64,000 nt of DNA, taken from NCBI RefSeq assembly GCF_001425045.1, contig NZ_LMDJ01000012.1, positions 484,141 to 548,140 on the forward strand. The letters run 5' to 3'. Shown here piece after piece: positions 7,922 to 16,705 of the stretch. Every line of letters begins with the position of its first letter. Position 1 is the first letter of the stretch. The position numbers and the translations under genes are program-made. The DNA is from Massilia sp. Root351 (GTDB taxonomy: Bacteria > Pseudomonadota > Gammaproteobacteria > Burkholderiales > Burkholderiaceae_D). Below the pieces are notes generated by a model. That model searched no databases. It was not told the origin of the DNA and saw only the letters and a program-made list of their open reading frames with translations.

Positions 7922-8629
7922 ATGACTATCTCGGAACGGCTGGAATCAGCCATGCAAGCAGCGGGTTACGAATCGCAAAGCGCGCTCGCGCGCGCTTCGG
8001 GCGTGCCGCAACCCACCATCAACCGCATCCTCAACGGAGTGGGCAAGAAGGGCCCGGAGGCGCACACGCTGGTGCAGCTGGCGGCCGCCTTGCACGTCAC
8101 GTTCGAGTGGCTGCACGAGGGCATCGGCACGCGCGAGCGCGGCACGGCGCCGGCCGGCGTGCTGCCCGCGCAATACACGCCGGTGGTGGTGGCGCCGGAG
8201 GACGACACGCGCTTCTACCAGATCCAGAAGGTCAAACTGCGCCTGTCGGCCGGCATCACCGGTTTCGCGGTGGAGCCGGAAACGCACGACGGCAGCACCC
8301 TCAGCGTGCCGCGCCACTGGGCCGACCGCAACGGCTTCGATCCCGAGCGCCTGATCGGCATCAAGGTGCGCGGCGAGAGCATGGAACCGGCGCTGTACGA
8401 GGACGACCTGGTGATCATCAACACGGCCGACAACAAACCGGTCGACGGTGTCGTGTTCGCGGTGAACTACGAAGGCGAGCCGGTGGTCAAGCGCATGTCG
8501 CGCGACGCCGGCCAGTGGTGGCTCACTTCCGACAATCCGGACCAGCGCAAGTACCACCGCAAGGTGTGCCGGGGCCCGGACTGCATCATCATCGGCCGCG
8601 TGGTGCGCAAGGAGAGCGACCGGATTTGA
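7922..8629 (+). CDS. phage-type repressor, XRE helix-turn-helix + S24 peptidase (LexA/CI-like)
   Basis: 235 residues. Residues about 5-65 are an XRE/CI-type helix-turn-helix (LARASGVPQPTINRIL). The C-terminal half is an S24 self-cleaving domain with the catalytic Ser in GESMEPAL and the Lys in VVKRM, and an Ala-Gly pair in the linker (RLSAGITGF) that is the likely cleavage site. Such repressors bind operators and are inactivated by RecA-stimulated autocleavage on DNA damage. The ATG at 7922 coincides with the predicted transcription start. A GTG 15 bp upstream is unlikely because it falls inside the promoter. No prophage surrounds it, so it looks like a stand-alone damage-responsive regulator of itself and perhaps of the holin-like gene. 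Confidence 0.9.
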   Translation: MTISERLESAMQAAGYESQSALARASGVPQPTINRILNGVGKKGPEAHTLVQLAAALHVTFEWLHEGIGTRERGTAPAGVLPAQYTPVVVAPEDDTRFYQIQKVKLRLSAGITGFAVEPETHDGSTLSVPRHWADRNGFDPERLIGIKVRGESMEPALYEDDLVIINTADNKPVDGVVFAVNYEGEPVVKRMSRDAGQWWLTSDNPDQRKYHRKVCRGPDCIIIGRVVRKESDRI

Positions 8630-8739
8630 AACGACCGCGCACGCAAACAACACCCCGCTCGTCTTCCTAAAGAAATAGGCATAGAATCAATTCAAAGAGT
8701 TGCGCCTAAAAAAGTTGCAGACCGTAGGGGGATAAAATC

Positions 8740-10767
8740 GTGAACGCTCATTCGTGGCTGGACAGGCTGCTGCTTTGGCAGAAATTCATTATCCTCAGTG
8801 TGATCGCGCTGCTGCTCGCCGGCATACCGACTGCGCTTTACCTGCGCGAGGCCGGCAAAACGCTGGACGCGGCGCAAACCGAAACGGCCGGCCTGGCGCC
8901 CTCCGCCGCCATTCTCAAAGTCATCCAGAACACGCAGCAGCACCGCGGCCTGGCCGCGCTGGTGCTGGGCGGCGTGGCAGGGTCGCAGGAAAAGCGCGAC
9001 GCCAAGCAGCGCGAGGCGGATCAAGCCTACCAGACGATGGACGCCATCATCCGCAGCCTCAATGACAAAACCATCGAGCAGGCGTGGGAAACGCCCAAGC
9101 GCGACTGGGAAGCACTGCGCACGCAAGTGTCCAGCCGCAGCATCTCGGTACCGGCCAGCTACGAGGCGCACAGCGCGCTGGTGCCCAAGCTGCTGGTGGT
9201 GAACGATCTGATCGGCGACCTGTTCGGCCTGAGCCTGGACCCCGACCTGGACAGCTACCAGCTGATCCAGGCCATGTACTACCAGCTGCCCTACCTGACC
9301 GAGGAAACCGGCAAGATGCGCGCCAAGGGCGCCGGCCTGCTGGCCAAGCAGGAGGCGACGCCGGAAGACCGGATGGCGCTGGCGGCCATCGTGGCACGCG
9401 TGAACGACAGGATGACCCAGACCGCCACCGCCTACAACAAATCGGTGGGGGCCAATCCCGCAGTGAAGGCCATGGTGGGCGCGCAATGGCAGGAGGCGCA
9501 GGAGCTGGCCGTGAAATCCATGCAGCTGGCCACCGAGCAGATCGTGCGGGCCGAAGCCCTCACCTATCCCGGCACAGACTATGTGGCACAAACCACCAGG
9601 GCCATCGACGCCCAGTTCGCCGCCAACCAGGCCGCCAGCAAGGAACTGGCAATACTGCTGGAGAAGCGGGTCTCCGCCCTGCACCGCATGCGCTGGATCA
9701 TGATCGGCTCCATGCTTGGCCTGATTCTGCTGGCGGGCCTGGTCGCGCGCATGATCGCGCGCTCGGTCAGCGTGCCGCTCGATGAGGCGGTACGCATCTC
9801 GAAACGCATCGCGCAGGGCGACCTGACCGCGCACTTTGCGCTGGAGGGACGCAGCGAGACCGCGCAGCTGATGCGCGCGCTGAAGGACATGAACGACAGC
9901 CTGGTCAACATCGTCGGCAGCGTGCGCGGCAGCATCGACACCATAGGGCACGCGTCGAACGACATCGCCAGCGGCAACTCGGACCTGTCCTCGCGCACCG
10001 AGGCGCAGGCGTCCAACCTGGAAGAAACCGCCGCGTCCATGGAGCAGATCACGTCCACTGTGCGCCAGAGCGCGGACAACGCACGCCAGGCCGATGAGCT
10101 GGTCAGCAGCGCCACGGCCGTCGCCAGCAAGGGCGGCCAGGTGGTGGAGCAAGTGGTGCACACCATGGGCGCGATCAACGACAGCTCGCGCAAGATCGTG
10201 GACATTATCGGCGTCATCGACGGCATCGCATTCCAGACCAATATCCTGGCGCTGAACGCGGCGGTGGAGGCGGCGCGCGCCGGCGAACAGGGACGCGGCT
10301 TCGCCGTGGTGGCGTCCGAGGTGCGCAACCTGGCGCAACGCAGCGCCAGCGCAGCCAGGGAAATCAAGGACCTGATCAACGACAGCGTACAGAAAGTCGA
10401 TGCCGGCAACCTGCTGGCGGCCGACGCGGGCAAGGCCATGAGCGAAGTGGTGGACAGCGTCAAGCGCATCACCACCATCATGTCCGACATCGTGCACGCG
10501 GCGCAGGAGCAAAGCTCGGGCATCGAACAGGTGAACCAGGCCATCACGCAGATCGACGAGATGACGCAGCAGAATGCCGCGCTGGTGGAGCAGGCCGCCG
10601 CCGCGTCCGAGAGCCTGCGGCAACAGGCGGGCGCGCTGTCGGAGGCGGTATCGGTGTTTACCTTGCATGAGAACGACACCGCACGCGGCGCCGCACGCAC
10701 CGCCCACACGCCCGCGCGTTCCGCTGCACGCCAGCTCGCGCTGGTAAAGCGCGCCGGGAGCGCCTGA
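8740..10767 (+). CDS. methyl-accepting chemotaxis protein
   Basis: 675 residues. GTG start with an AGGGGGAT site. A transmembrane helix at about 12-32, then a ~270-residue periplasmic domain with the NIT-like helical signature IQNTQQHRGLAALVLGG, a second transmembrane helix (~315-335), a HAMP domain, and the methyl-accepting signalling domain with the hairpin tip GIAFQTNILALNAAVEAARAG split around residues 490-515. It reports ligand binding to CheA/CheW. The NIT family is linked to nitrate/nitrite sensing in some proteins, but ligand specificity cannot be assumed here. No C-terminal CheR-docking pentapeptide is seen. It is monocistronic in this window. Confidence 0.95.
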   Translation: MNAHSWLDRLLLWQKFIILSVIALLLAGIPTALYLREAGKTLDAAQTETAGLAPSAAILKVIQNTQQHRGLAALVLGGVAGSQEKRDAKQREADQAYQTMDAIIRSLNDKTIEQAWETPKRDWEALRTQVSSRSISVPASYEAHSALVPKLLVVNDLIGDLFGLSLDPDLDSYQLIQAMYYQLPYLTEETGKMRAKGAGLLAKQEATPEDRMALAAIVARVNDRMTQTATAYNKSVGANPAVKAMVGAQWQEAQELAVKSMQLATEQIVRAEALTYPGTDYVAQTTRAIDAQFAANQAASKELAILLEKRVSALHRMRWIMIGSMLGLILLAGLVARMIARSVSVPLDEAVRISKRIAQGDLTAHFALEGRSETAQLMRALKDMNDSLVNIVGSVRGSIDTIGHASNDIASGNSDLSSRTEAQASNLEETAASMEQITSTVRQSADNARQADELVSSATAVASKGGQVVEQVVHTMGAINDSSRKIVDIIGVIDGIAFQTNILALNAAVEAARAGEQGRGFAVVASEVRNLAQRSASAAREIKDLINDSVQKVDAGNLLAADAGKAMSEVVDSVKRITTIMSDIVHAAQEQSSGIEQVNQAITQIDEMTQQNAALVEQAAAASESLRQQAGALSEAVSVFTLHENDTARGAARTAHTPARSAARQLALVKRAGSA

Positions 10768-10806
10768 TGCCACCAGGCGCACGCTCGAACTGCGCAATTT
10801 ATTTAA

Positions 10807-10844
10807 TTAGGAGTCCTTTACAAACTGAAAAACAGGCTTATAAT
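10807..10844 (+). promoter_or_regulatory. MarR gene promoter with candidate operator
   Basis: -35 TTTACA (10817-10822), 16-bp spacer and -10 TATAAT (10839-10844) precede the MarR ATG at 10852. Overlapping the -35 is TTAGGAGTCCT (10807-10817), with a 9-bp symmetric core. The same 11 bases recur at 11532-11542 before the next gene. This fits autoregulation by the MarR protein; the link is inferred. Confidence 0.6.
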
Positions 10845-10851
10845 TCGCTGC

Positions 10852-11505
10852 ATGGACATCAAACCTGAAACCCCATGGGACGGCACCCCGGACGTGTCGG
10901 CACGCATCATCACGGCGATCTCGCGCATTGCCAGTGTCATGCGCTCCGGCGTGTGGGAATTCGCCACCAGCGAAAACCTGAACCCGGCCCAGACCGAGAT
11001 ACTGCAGCTGCTGCATGCGCGCCCCAACGGCGTGCGGCTGTCGTGGGTGGCGGCGCAGTTGTCCATTTCAGCCGCCAGCGCCAGCGACTCGGTCGCCTCG
11101 CTGGTGTCCAAGGGCCTGGTGCGCAAGGCGCGCGCCGAGGATGACGGGCGCGCCACGGCGCTGTTTCTGACCGCCAGCGGCAATGCGGTGGCCGAACGCA
11201 TCGGCAGCGCGGTCAGCTTCGCCGACGACGCGGCAGCCGCCCTGCCCCCGGCCATGCAAGTTCATATGCTGACCGGGCTGCTCAAGCTGATCGCCGAGCT
11301 GCAGAAGTCCGAACGTTTTCCGGCGCTGCGGGCCTGCCCGTCGTGCCGCCACTTTGAAGCGAACAAGTATCCCGGTGCGGAAACGCCGCACCACTGCGCA
11401 TTGGTCAACGCGCCGCTGCCGATATCGTTTATCCGCATCGACTGCGCTGAGCATGAAGAGGCCGAACCGGCCACCCAGCAACGGAACTGGGCGATCTTTG
11501 CATGA
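10852..11505 (+). CDS. MarR-family regulator with C-terminal cysteine cluster
   Basis: 217 residues, longer than the typical ~150. The MarR winged helix occupies about 15-125 (SWVAAQLSISAASASDSVASLVSKGLV as recognition region). After it is an added tail with C162-P-S-C165-x-H, H-H-C182 and D-C198: four cysteines and histidines arranged as a metal or Fe-S binding site. The gene precedes an AhpD-like protein and a CPGC redoxin, so the tail may sense oxidants or a metal cluster; this is inference. Its start lies 8 bp after a good -10, so the leader is very short. Confidence 0.85.
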   Translation: MDIKPETPWDGTPDVSARIITAISRIASVMRSGVWEFATSENLNPAQTEILQLLHARPNGVRLSWVAAQLSISAASASDSVASLVSKGLVRKARAEDDGRATALFLTASGNAVAERIGSAVSFADDAAAALPPAMQVHMLTGLLKLIAELQKSERFPALRACPSCRHFEANKYPGAETPHHCALVNAPLPISFIRIDCAEHEEAEPATQQRNWAIFA

Positions 11506-11531
11506 CCTTCCGTTTTTTTCCACTCACATAC

Positions 11532-11542
11532 TTAGGAGTCCT
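11532..11542 (+). promoter_or_regulatory. second copy of candidate MarR operator, overlapping RBS
   Basis: TTAGGAGTCCT, identical to 10807-10817, sits in the 39-bp gap before the AhpD-like gene, where its AGGAG also serves as ribosome binding site. A regulator bound here would block a local promoter; alternatively, the match may be driven only by the Shine-Dalgarno sequence. Confidence 0.45.
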
Positions 11543-11544
11543 AT

Positions 11545-12093
11545 ATGAATACCTCGCGCATCCCTCTCGTCACCCCTGCCGACACCACCGGCGAACGCCA
11601 GCAACTGCTGGGCCAGATCCAGCAAGCGTTTGGCGCCACGCCGAACATGTTCAAGGCCGTGGCCAATTCCACTGCGGCGCTGAAAAGCATGTGGGGTTCC
11701 TTCGGCGCCCTGGGCGGCGGTGTCATCCCGGCCAAGCTGGGCGAACAGATCGCCGTCGCCATCGCCGACCGCAACAACTGCGAATACTGTCTGGCCGCGC
11801 ACACTGCGCTGGGCCGCAAGGCGGGCGCCAGCGCCGACGAGATGGGCGCCGCGCAAGCCGGCCAGTCCGCCGACGCCAAGACCGCCGCCGCGCTGCGCTT
11901 CGCCGTGGCCGTGGTGAACAACCGCGCCCAGATCGACGACGCCGACGTGGCCGGCCTGCGCGAAGCGGGCTACAGCGACGAAGAGATCGTCGAGATGCTG
12001 GCGCACGTGGCGCTGAACCTGTTCACCAACTACATCAACGTGGCCTTCCAGGTGCCGGTCGATTTCCCGTCCGTCAAACTGCGCGCCAAATAA
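11545..12093 (+). CDS. carboxymuconolactone decarboxylase/AhpD-like protein
   Basis: 182 residues of the all-helical CMD/AhpD fold. The motif NCEYCLAAHTALG holds the redox CXXC (C-E-Y-C) and the following histidine used by AhpD-type alkylhydroperoxidases, so a thiol-peroxidase or electron-relay role is more likely than true decarboxylation. The N-terminal TPNMFKAVANS region matches peroxidase-related members. It lies 39 bp after the MarR gene and 13 bp before a redoxin gene, forming a probable three-gene thiol-redox operon. Confidence 0.88.
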   Translation: MNTSRIPLVTPADTTGERQQLLGQIQQAFGATPNMFKAVANSTAALKSMWGSFGALGGGVIPAKLGEQIAVAIADRNNCEYCLAAHTALGRKAGASADEMGAAQAGQSADAKTAAALRFAVAVVNNRAQIDDADVAGLREAGYSDEEIVEMLAHVALNLFTNYINVAFQVPVDFPSVKLRAK

Positions 12094-12106
12094 GGGAGCA
12101 AGCGCC

Positions 12107-12664
12107 ATGATCGTCAACCATCCCGCGCCGGAACTGCAGGTTTCGGCTTGGATCAATACCAGCCAGCCTCTCAGCCTGGCCGCGCTGCGCGGCAAGGTCG
12201 TGGCGCTGTACGCCTTCCAGATGCTGTGCCCCGGCTGCGTATCGCACGGCATCCCGCAGGCCAACCTGATACGCGACACCTTCGACGCCGAAGACGTCGC
12301 CGTGATCGGCCTGCACAGCGTGTTCGAACATCACGACGTGATGACCAGGCGCGCGCTGGAAGTGTTCATGCACGAGTACCGGATCAAGTTCCCGGTGGCG
12401 GTGGACATGCCGTCGTCCAACGGCCCGGTGCCGCTGACGATGGAGCAGTACCAGCTGCGCGGCACACCCAGCCTGCTGCTGATCGACCGCCAGGGCAAGC
12501 TGCGCTACAGCCATTTCGGCCGCGCAGGCGACATGCAGGTGGGCGCGCTGATCGGCCAGTTGCTGGCGGAAACGGTGGCGGAACCAGTGGCCGAACCCGC
12601 AACTGATCCGGCAACCGGGCTGGCGGCGGATTGCAGCGGCGAAGGCTGCGCCATCCACCGCTAA
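12107..12664 (+). CDS. thioredoxin-fold redoxin (peroxiredoxin/TlpA-like)
   Basis: 185 residues with a thioredoxin fold: strand ending LYAFQML followed by the active-site CPGC, then a cis-Pro segment LRGTPSLLLID. The lack of a signal peptide argues for a cytoplasmic protein. It could reduce peroxides directly or regenerate the AhpD-like partner encoded 13 bp upstream. The C-terminal ~25 residues are a low-complexity Ala/Glu/Pro/Thr tail ending with two cysteines (DCSGEGC), unusual for the family and perhaps a metal site or resolving thiols. It converges with the bacteriophytochrome gene. Confidence 0.85.
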   Translation: MIVNHPAPELQVSAWINTSQPLSLAALRGKVVALYAFQMLCPGCVSHGIPQANLIRDTFDAEDVAVIGLHSVFEHHDVMTRRALEVFMHEYRIKFPVAVDMPSSNGPVPLTMEQYQLRGTPSLLLIDRQGKLRYSHFGRAGDMQVGALIGQLLAETVAEPVAEPATDPATGLAADCSGEGCAIHR

Positions 12665-12665
12665 G

Positions 12666-14861
12666 CTAGGCCGGCTTGCCGCCCCTGCGCGGCAGGCCGA
12701 CACTGAATACCACATGCGGCGCCTCGTAGCGATAGACGATGCTGCCGCGATGCTCCTCGGCGATGCGCGAGGCGATGTACAGGCCCAGCCCCATGCCGGT
12801 GCGGTTGTTCGGATTCTGCAGCGAGATGCGCTTGAAAGGATTGAACAGCAGCGCTTCAGTTTCCGGCGCCAGTTGCGCGCCGTGGTTGCGCACCGAGATC
12901 GTCACCTGCTCGCCGCCCTGCGCCAACGCCAGCGCCACGTGCACCGGCATACCGGCCATGCCGTGGTGGCGCGCATTGCTCAGCAAATTGCTGACCACCT
13001 GCTCCAGGCGGTCCGGGTCCACATCGGCCGTCACGGCGGGCGCGATGTCCGCCTCGTAGACCACGCCAGGATGGGCCAGGCGCGACTCGTCCAGCAAGTC
13101 CTCCAGCAGGCGGCTCAGGTCCGCCTCGCGCGGGCGCATACCCAGGCCCATGCCGCTATCGAGCCGGCTCATGTCCAGTACCTGGCTGATCAGCCGCTGC
13201 ATGCGCCCGCTGGAACGCTGGATGCGCTGGCCCAGCTGGTGCGGCTGCGCGCCATGCTGCAGCACGTTGGCGGCCATGGTGATGGACTGCAGCGGGTCGC
13301 GCAGGTCGTGGCCCAGCATGGCCAGCAGCTGCATGCGGGCGCGCTCCAGTTCCGCGTGGCGCGCCATGCAGGCGCGGTGCATTTCCGCCAGCAGTTGCTC
13401 GGCCACCAGCACGTGGCCGTCCTCCCACGGCTCGGCGCTGCCGTGCACCAGGTCCACCCATTCGTCGAACGAGCCGCGTGGCGTCAGGCGCACGCCGTTC
13501 GGGCCGAAGCTCAGCGTCTTGTCCGGGCGGCCGCCCCAGCGCACGGTCTGCACCTGCTCCGGGCGCAGCGCCAGCAGCCAGCCGCCGGACGATGGATCGA
13601 AATGCAGCGCCAGCATGCCAACCCAGCGCCCGGTCCGGCCGCGCAAGTCTTGCGGCCAGTCGGCCACGCCGCCGCGGCGCACCAGCTGCGCGCCCTCCGG
13701 CGGCAGCGAGGCCACCATGCGCGCGGCCAGCGCCTCGTCCACCGGATTGCCGTCGCCGCTGTACACCACCAGCTTGCCGTGCTGCGCGAACACCAGCGCG
13801 CCCGCCTCCAGCACCGCGCACAGCGCCGGCGCGTGGCGCTGCAGCGCCAGCAGCACGTCGTCCTCGTGCAGCAGCGTTTCTATCAGTTCGGTGCGCAGGG
13901 CCGCGCCGCGCTCGGCCAGATCGCTGCGCTCGCGCGCGTCGGTGCTCTGCACGTGCGCGGCCAGCACCTGGGCCAGCACGTCGCACGCCATGCGCACCGA
14001 ATACGGCACCTGGCGAGGCGCCATGTGGTGGCAGGCCACGAGCCCCCACAAGCGGCCGTTGACGACGATGGACACGCTCATCGAGGCGCCCACGCCCATG
14101 TTCTGCAAGTACTCGATGTGGATCGGCGACACGCTGCGCAGGATGCTGTGGCTCAGGTCCAGCGGCACACCTTCTCCTGCGCCTGCGGCCCCCAGCAGCG
14201 GCACCGGCTGGTAGCCCACGTCGGCAATCAGGCGCAGCGTATTGATGGTGTACAGGCGGCGCGCCTGCGCCGGAATGTCGCCGGCCGGATAGCGCTGGCC
14301 CAGGTAGCGCGGCAGACCGTCGCGCACGGCTTCGGCCACCACGTCGCCGCTGTCGTCATGACGGAAGCAGTAGCCCATGACGCGGTCGAAACCGGTAATC
14401 TCGCGCACCTGCTCCGCCACCAGCTGCATCAGGGCCACCAGCGACTTCTGGCGCTTCAACTGGCCGATGGCGGCGTGCGCCCGCAGCGCGAACGCCGCCA
14501 CTTCGTTGCTGGGCGCATGGCGCAGTTCGAATTCGGCGATCACGCGCTGGCCGTAGCCGTGCACCACGCAATCGAAGGTGTGGCCGGCGCGCGCCACGTC
14601 GGCCATGGCGGGCGGCGTGGCGCCGTCGGCCTGGTCGGCCAGCGCGGCGCGCAGCAAAGCGTTCACCGCCTCGTCCAGCCCCATGCTGTCGAACGATGCC
14701 CCGGGCAGCGGCGCCACCTCCAGCAGTGCGGCGGCGTTGGCGCTCCAGGCCACCAGCCCGCCCTGCAGGTCGAACGCCAGCAGTGCGCCTTGCGGCTGTA
14801 TGCTGCCGGGAATATGGATCGGCTCGTTGGCGCAATTGGCCAGGTCGACTGGCGCCGTCAC
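12666..14861 (-). CDS. bphP: bacteriophytochrome histidine kinase
   Basis: 731 residues from a GTG start that overlaps the heme oxygenase stop (GTGA). The N-terminal PAS domain carries Cys10 (LANC) just before EPIHIPGSIQPQG, the biliverdin attachment site of bacterial phytochromes. GAF (DIPAQARRLY, the PASDIP-like chromophore pocket) and PHY domains follow, then a HisKA domain with H518 (LGHDLRDPL) and a HATPase domain (GMGLGLYIA). It should be a red/far-red photoswitching kinase. It is co-transcribed with bphO, which supplies biliverdin. No response regulator gene adjoins it. A reading that starts further upstream would run through the heme oxygenase gene and is rejected. Confidence 0.95.
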   Translation of the reverse strand: MTAPVDLANCANEPIHIPGSIQPQGALLAFDLQGGLVAWSANAAALLEVAPLPGASFDSMGLDEAVNALLRAALADQADGATPPAMADVARAGHTFDCVVHGYGQRVIAEFELRHAPSNEVAAFALRAHAAIGQLKRQKSLVALMQLVAEQVREITGFDRVMGYCFRHDDSGDVVAEAVRDGLPRYLGQRYPAGDIPAQARRLYTINTLRLIADVGYQPVPLLGAAGAGEGVPLDLSHSILRSVSPIHIEYLQNMGVGASMSVSIVVNGRLWGLVACHHMAPRQVPYSVRMACDVLAQVLAAHVQSTDARERSDLAERGAALRTELIETLLHEDDVLLALQRHAPALCAVLEAGALVFAQHGKLVVYSGDGNPVDEALAARMVASLPPEGAQLVRRGGVADWPQDLRGRTGRWVGMLALHFDPSSGGWLLALRPEQVQTVRWGGRPDKTLSFGPNGVRLTPRGSFDEWVDLVHGSAEPWEDGHVLVAEQLLAEMHRACMARHAELERARMQLLAMLGHDLRDPLQSITMAANVLQHGAQPHQLGQRIQRSSGRMQRLISQVLDMSRLDSGMGLGMRPREADLSRLLEDLLDESRLAHPGVVYEADIAPAVTADVDPDRLEQVVSNLLSNARHHGMAGMPVHVALALAQGGEQVTISVRNHGAQLAPETEALLFNPFKRISLQNPNNRTGMGLGLYIASRIAEEHRGSIVYRYEAPHVVFSVGLPRRGGKPA

Positions 14862-15463
14862 GCGGCCTCCGCCTGCGGCACTTGCGGCGGCAACTGCGCA
14901 ATCAAGGCATCGAAGGCGGCGCAAGCGCCGGCGCAGGCTTGGGCGATGTCGGCCGGGCTGCGGACTTCGGCGCGCAGGCGCGCCAGAAACAGCTGCCAGC
15001 GCGGGCCAGGCGGCACGCCGTCGCCATGCAGGTAGCGCAGCGGGTGCGGCGCCAGGCTGGCGACAAGGCGGCGGTACAGCACCACGCCGCCCAGCTGCGA
15101 GCCTTCCACCACGTAGGCCACGCCCCAGCGCCACGCAGCGTTGCCGTCCAGCTCGGCCGCGCTGGGCGTTGCGGCGGCGCCGCCGGCGTCGATGGCAAGC
15201 GCAGGGTCGGCCAGGTCGGCATCGATCAGGCGCAAGCGGTCCACCGGCGGCAGCAGGCGCCGATCCTGCGGGCCGTCGCGATGGCGCAAAGTCGCTTGCA
15301 TCATGCTAGCCAACCAGCCGCGCAGCAGGCGCAAGTGTTCGCGGTAATCGCTCAGCGACGGGGCCATCCGCGCCAGCGGCATGGCCTGGTCCAGCACGGC
15401 ATGGCGGCTGGCCGTTGCATCACGCAAGGCAGCAAGAACATCGTCATGGAAAGAAATCATCAA
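14858..15463 (-). CDS. bphO: biliverdin-producing heme oxygenase
   Basis: 201 residues of the HemO/BphO family. The proximal heme histidine is H21 in TASRHAVLD, and the distal-helix glycine-rich segment is YVVEGSQLGGVVL. It opens heme to biliverdin, CO and iron using a reductant. The stop overlaps the GTG start of the bacteriophytochrome gene by 3 bases, the usual bphO-bphP operon, so it makes chromophore where the photoreceptor is synthesised. A role in iron recovery from heme is possible but there are no heme-uptake genes alongside. Confidence 0.93.
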   Translation of the reverse strand: MMISFHDDVLAALRDATASRHAVLDQAMPLARMAPSLSDYREHLRLLRGWLASMMQATLRHRDGPQDRRLLPPVDRLRLIDADLADPALAIDAGGAAATPSAAELDGNAAWRWGVAYVVEGSQLGGVVLYRRLVASLAPHPLRYLHGDGVPPGPRWQLFLARLRAEVRSPADIAQACAGACAAFDALIAQLPPQVPQAEAA

Positions 15464-15554
15464 CCCATTCTAATGCAGGCTGAAGAAATGAAGAAGTGCA
15501 TACCATCCGGCAATTAAAACGGGATTGACCGTGCCGCCGCCACGCCGCCCGGCG

Positions 15555-16559
15555 TCAAGTAGCCAGGCAGGCGTTGGCGCAAGGCTTGCCGGCCCTGTGG
15601 CATTCCAGATTATCGAAGGTGGTTTCGGCGATCTCGCGCAGCGCTTCGGTGGTGAAGAAGCCTTGGTGGCCGGTCACCAGCACGTTGGGGAAAGTGAGCA
15701 GGCGCTGAAACACGTCGTCGGAAATAATGTCGGCCGAATGGTCGTGGAAGAACAGCTCGCTTTCCTGCTCGTACACGTCGATCGCCAGCGCGCCCAGGTG
15801 GCGCGACTTGAGCGCATCGATCACCGCGCCGGTGTCGAGCAGGCCGCCGCGCGAGGTGTTCACCAGCATGGCGCCCGGCTTCATGCGCGCCAGCGCCGCC
15901 GCGTCCAGCAGATGGTGGGTGGCCGGCAGCAGCGGACAGTGCAGCGACACGATGTCCGACGCCGCCAGCAGCGCGGGCAACTGCGCCGCCTGGCCCAAGG
16001 CGCGAAACCCGGCGGGCGGCGCCGGGTCGTAACCCAGCACCCGGCAGCCGAAACCGTGGAAGATCCGCGCCGCCGCCAGGCCGATCTTGCCCAGCCCGAT
16101 CAGGCCCACCGTCTTGCCGTGCAAATTGCTGCCCAGCAGCCCATCCAGCGCGAAATTGCCTTCCCGCACGCGGGCGTAGGCGCGGTGCGTGTGGCGGTTC
16201 AGCGTGAGCACCAGCGCCAGCGTGAACTCGGCCACCGCCTCCGGCGAGTACGCCGGCACGCGCGCCACAAACAGGCCCAGCCGCGCAGCCGCCGCCAGAT
16301 CCACATTGTTGTAGCCCGCACAGCGCAGCAGCACGGCGCGCACGCCCTGCGCCGCCAGCGCGGCCAGCACGCCGGCGTCCAGCGCGTCGTTGACGAACAC
16401 GCACACGGCACCGCATCCCTGCGCCAGCGCAACCGACTGCAGCGACAGCGGCTCGGTGAAATACTGCAGCGCTAGCGCCCCGCCGGCCTGGCGGCGCGCC
16501 AGCGCGTCATCCAGGAAGCGGCGGTCATAAGGCTGCGCGCTGAATACGGCGATCTTCAT
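15555..16559 (-). CDS. D-lactate dehydrogenase-like 2-hydroxyacid dehydrogenase
   Basis: 334 residues from the ATG at 16559 (GGAG 6-7 nt upstream). NAD-binding GLIGLGKIGLAAARIF, the substrate-binding region RCAGYNNVDL, Arg in VNTSRGG, Glu and the catalytic His (TGHQGFFT) match the LdhA family of fermentative D-lactate dehydrogenases (YDxRFL and EQESELFFHD). It probably interconverts pyruvate and D-lactate. A TTG 12 bp upstream is in frame but overlaps the ribosome binding site. It is monocistronic; promoter elements were not resolved. Confidence 0.9.
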   Translation of the reverse strand: MKIAVFSAQPYDRRFLDDALARRQAGGALALQYFTEPLSLQSVALAQGCGAVCVFVNDALDAGVLAALAAQGVRAVLLRCAGYNNVDLAAAARLGLFVARVPAYSPEAVAEFTLALVLTLNRHTHRAYARVREGNFALDGLLGSNLHGKTVGLIGLGKIGLAAARIFHGFGCRVLGYDPAPPAGFRALGQAAQLPALLAASDIVSLHCPLLPATHHLLDAAALARMKPGAMLVNTSRGGLLDTGAVIDALKSRHLGALAIDVYEQESELFFHDHSADIISDDVFQRLLTFPNVLVTGHQGFFTTEALREIAETTFDNLECHRAGKPCANACLAT

Positions 16560-16705
16560 ATAAGGCTCCAAGGCAGTAAAAGGTTAAGTTCATTACGGCA
16601 ACTTAGTTTTCTTTAAGGAAAAATGATGACATAATCATGCTTGCTGCTAAAGCTGCAATGCTAGCCAACTTGCAATCTTAGTACCGAATCACCCGCATCG
16701 CCGCC

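Noticed and set aside
12714..15035. A 773-codon open frame on the plus strand across bphP/bphO
   Set aside because: It is an antisense shadow produced by high G+C; its product is His/Arg/Gln-rich low complexity, and the opposite frame encodes complete recognisable domains.
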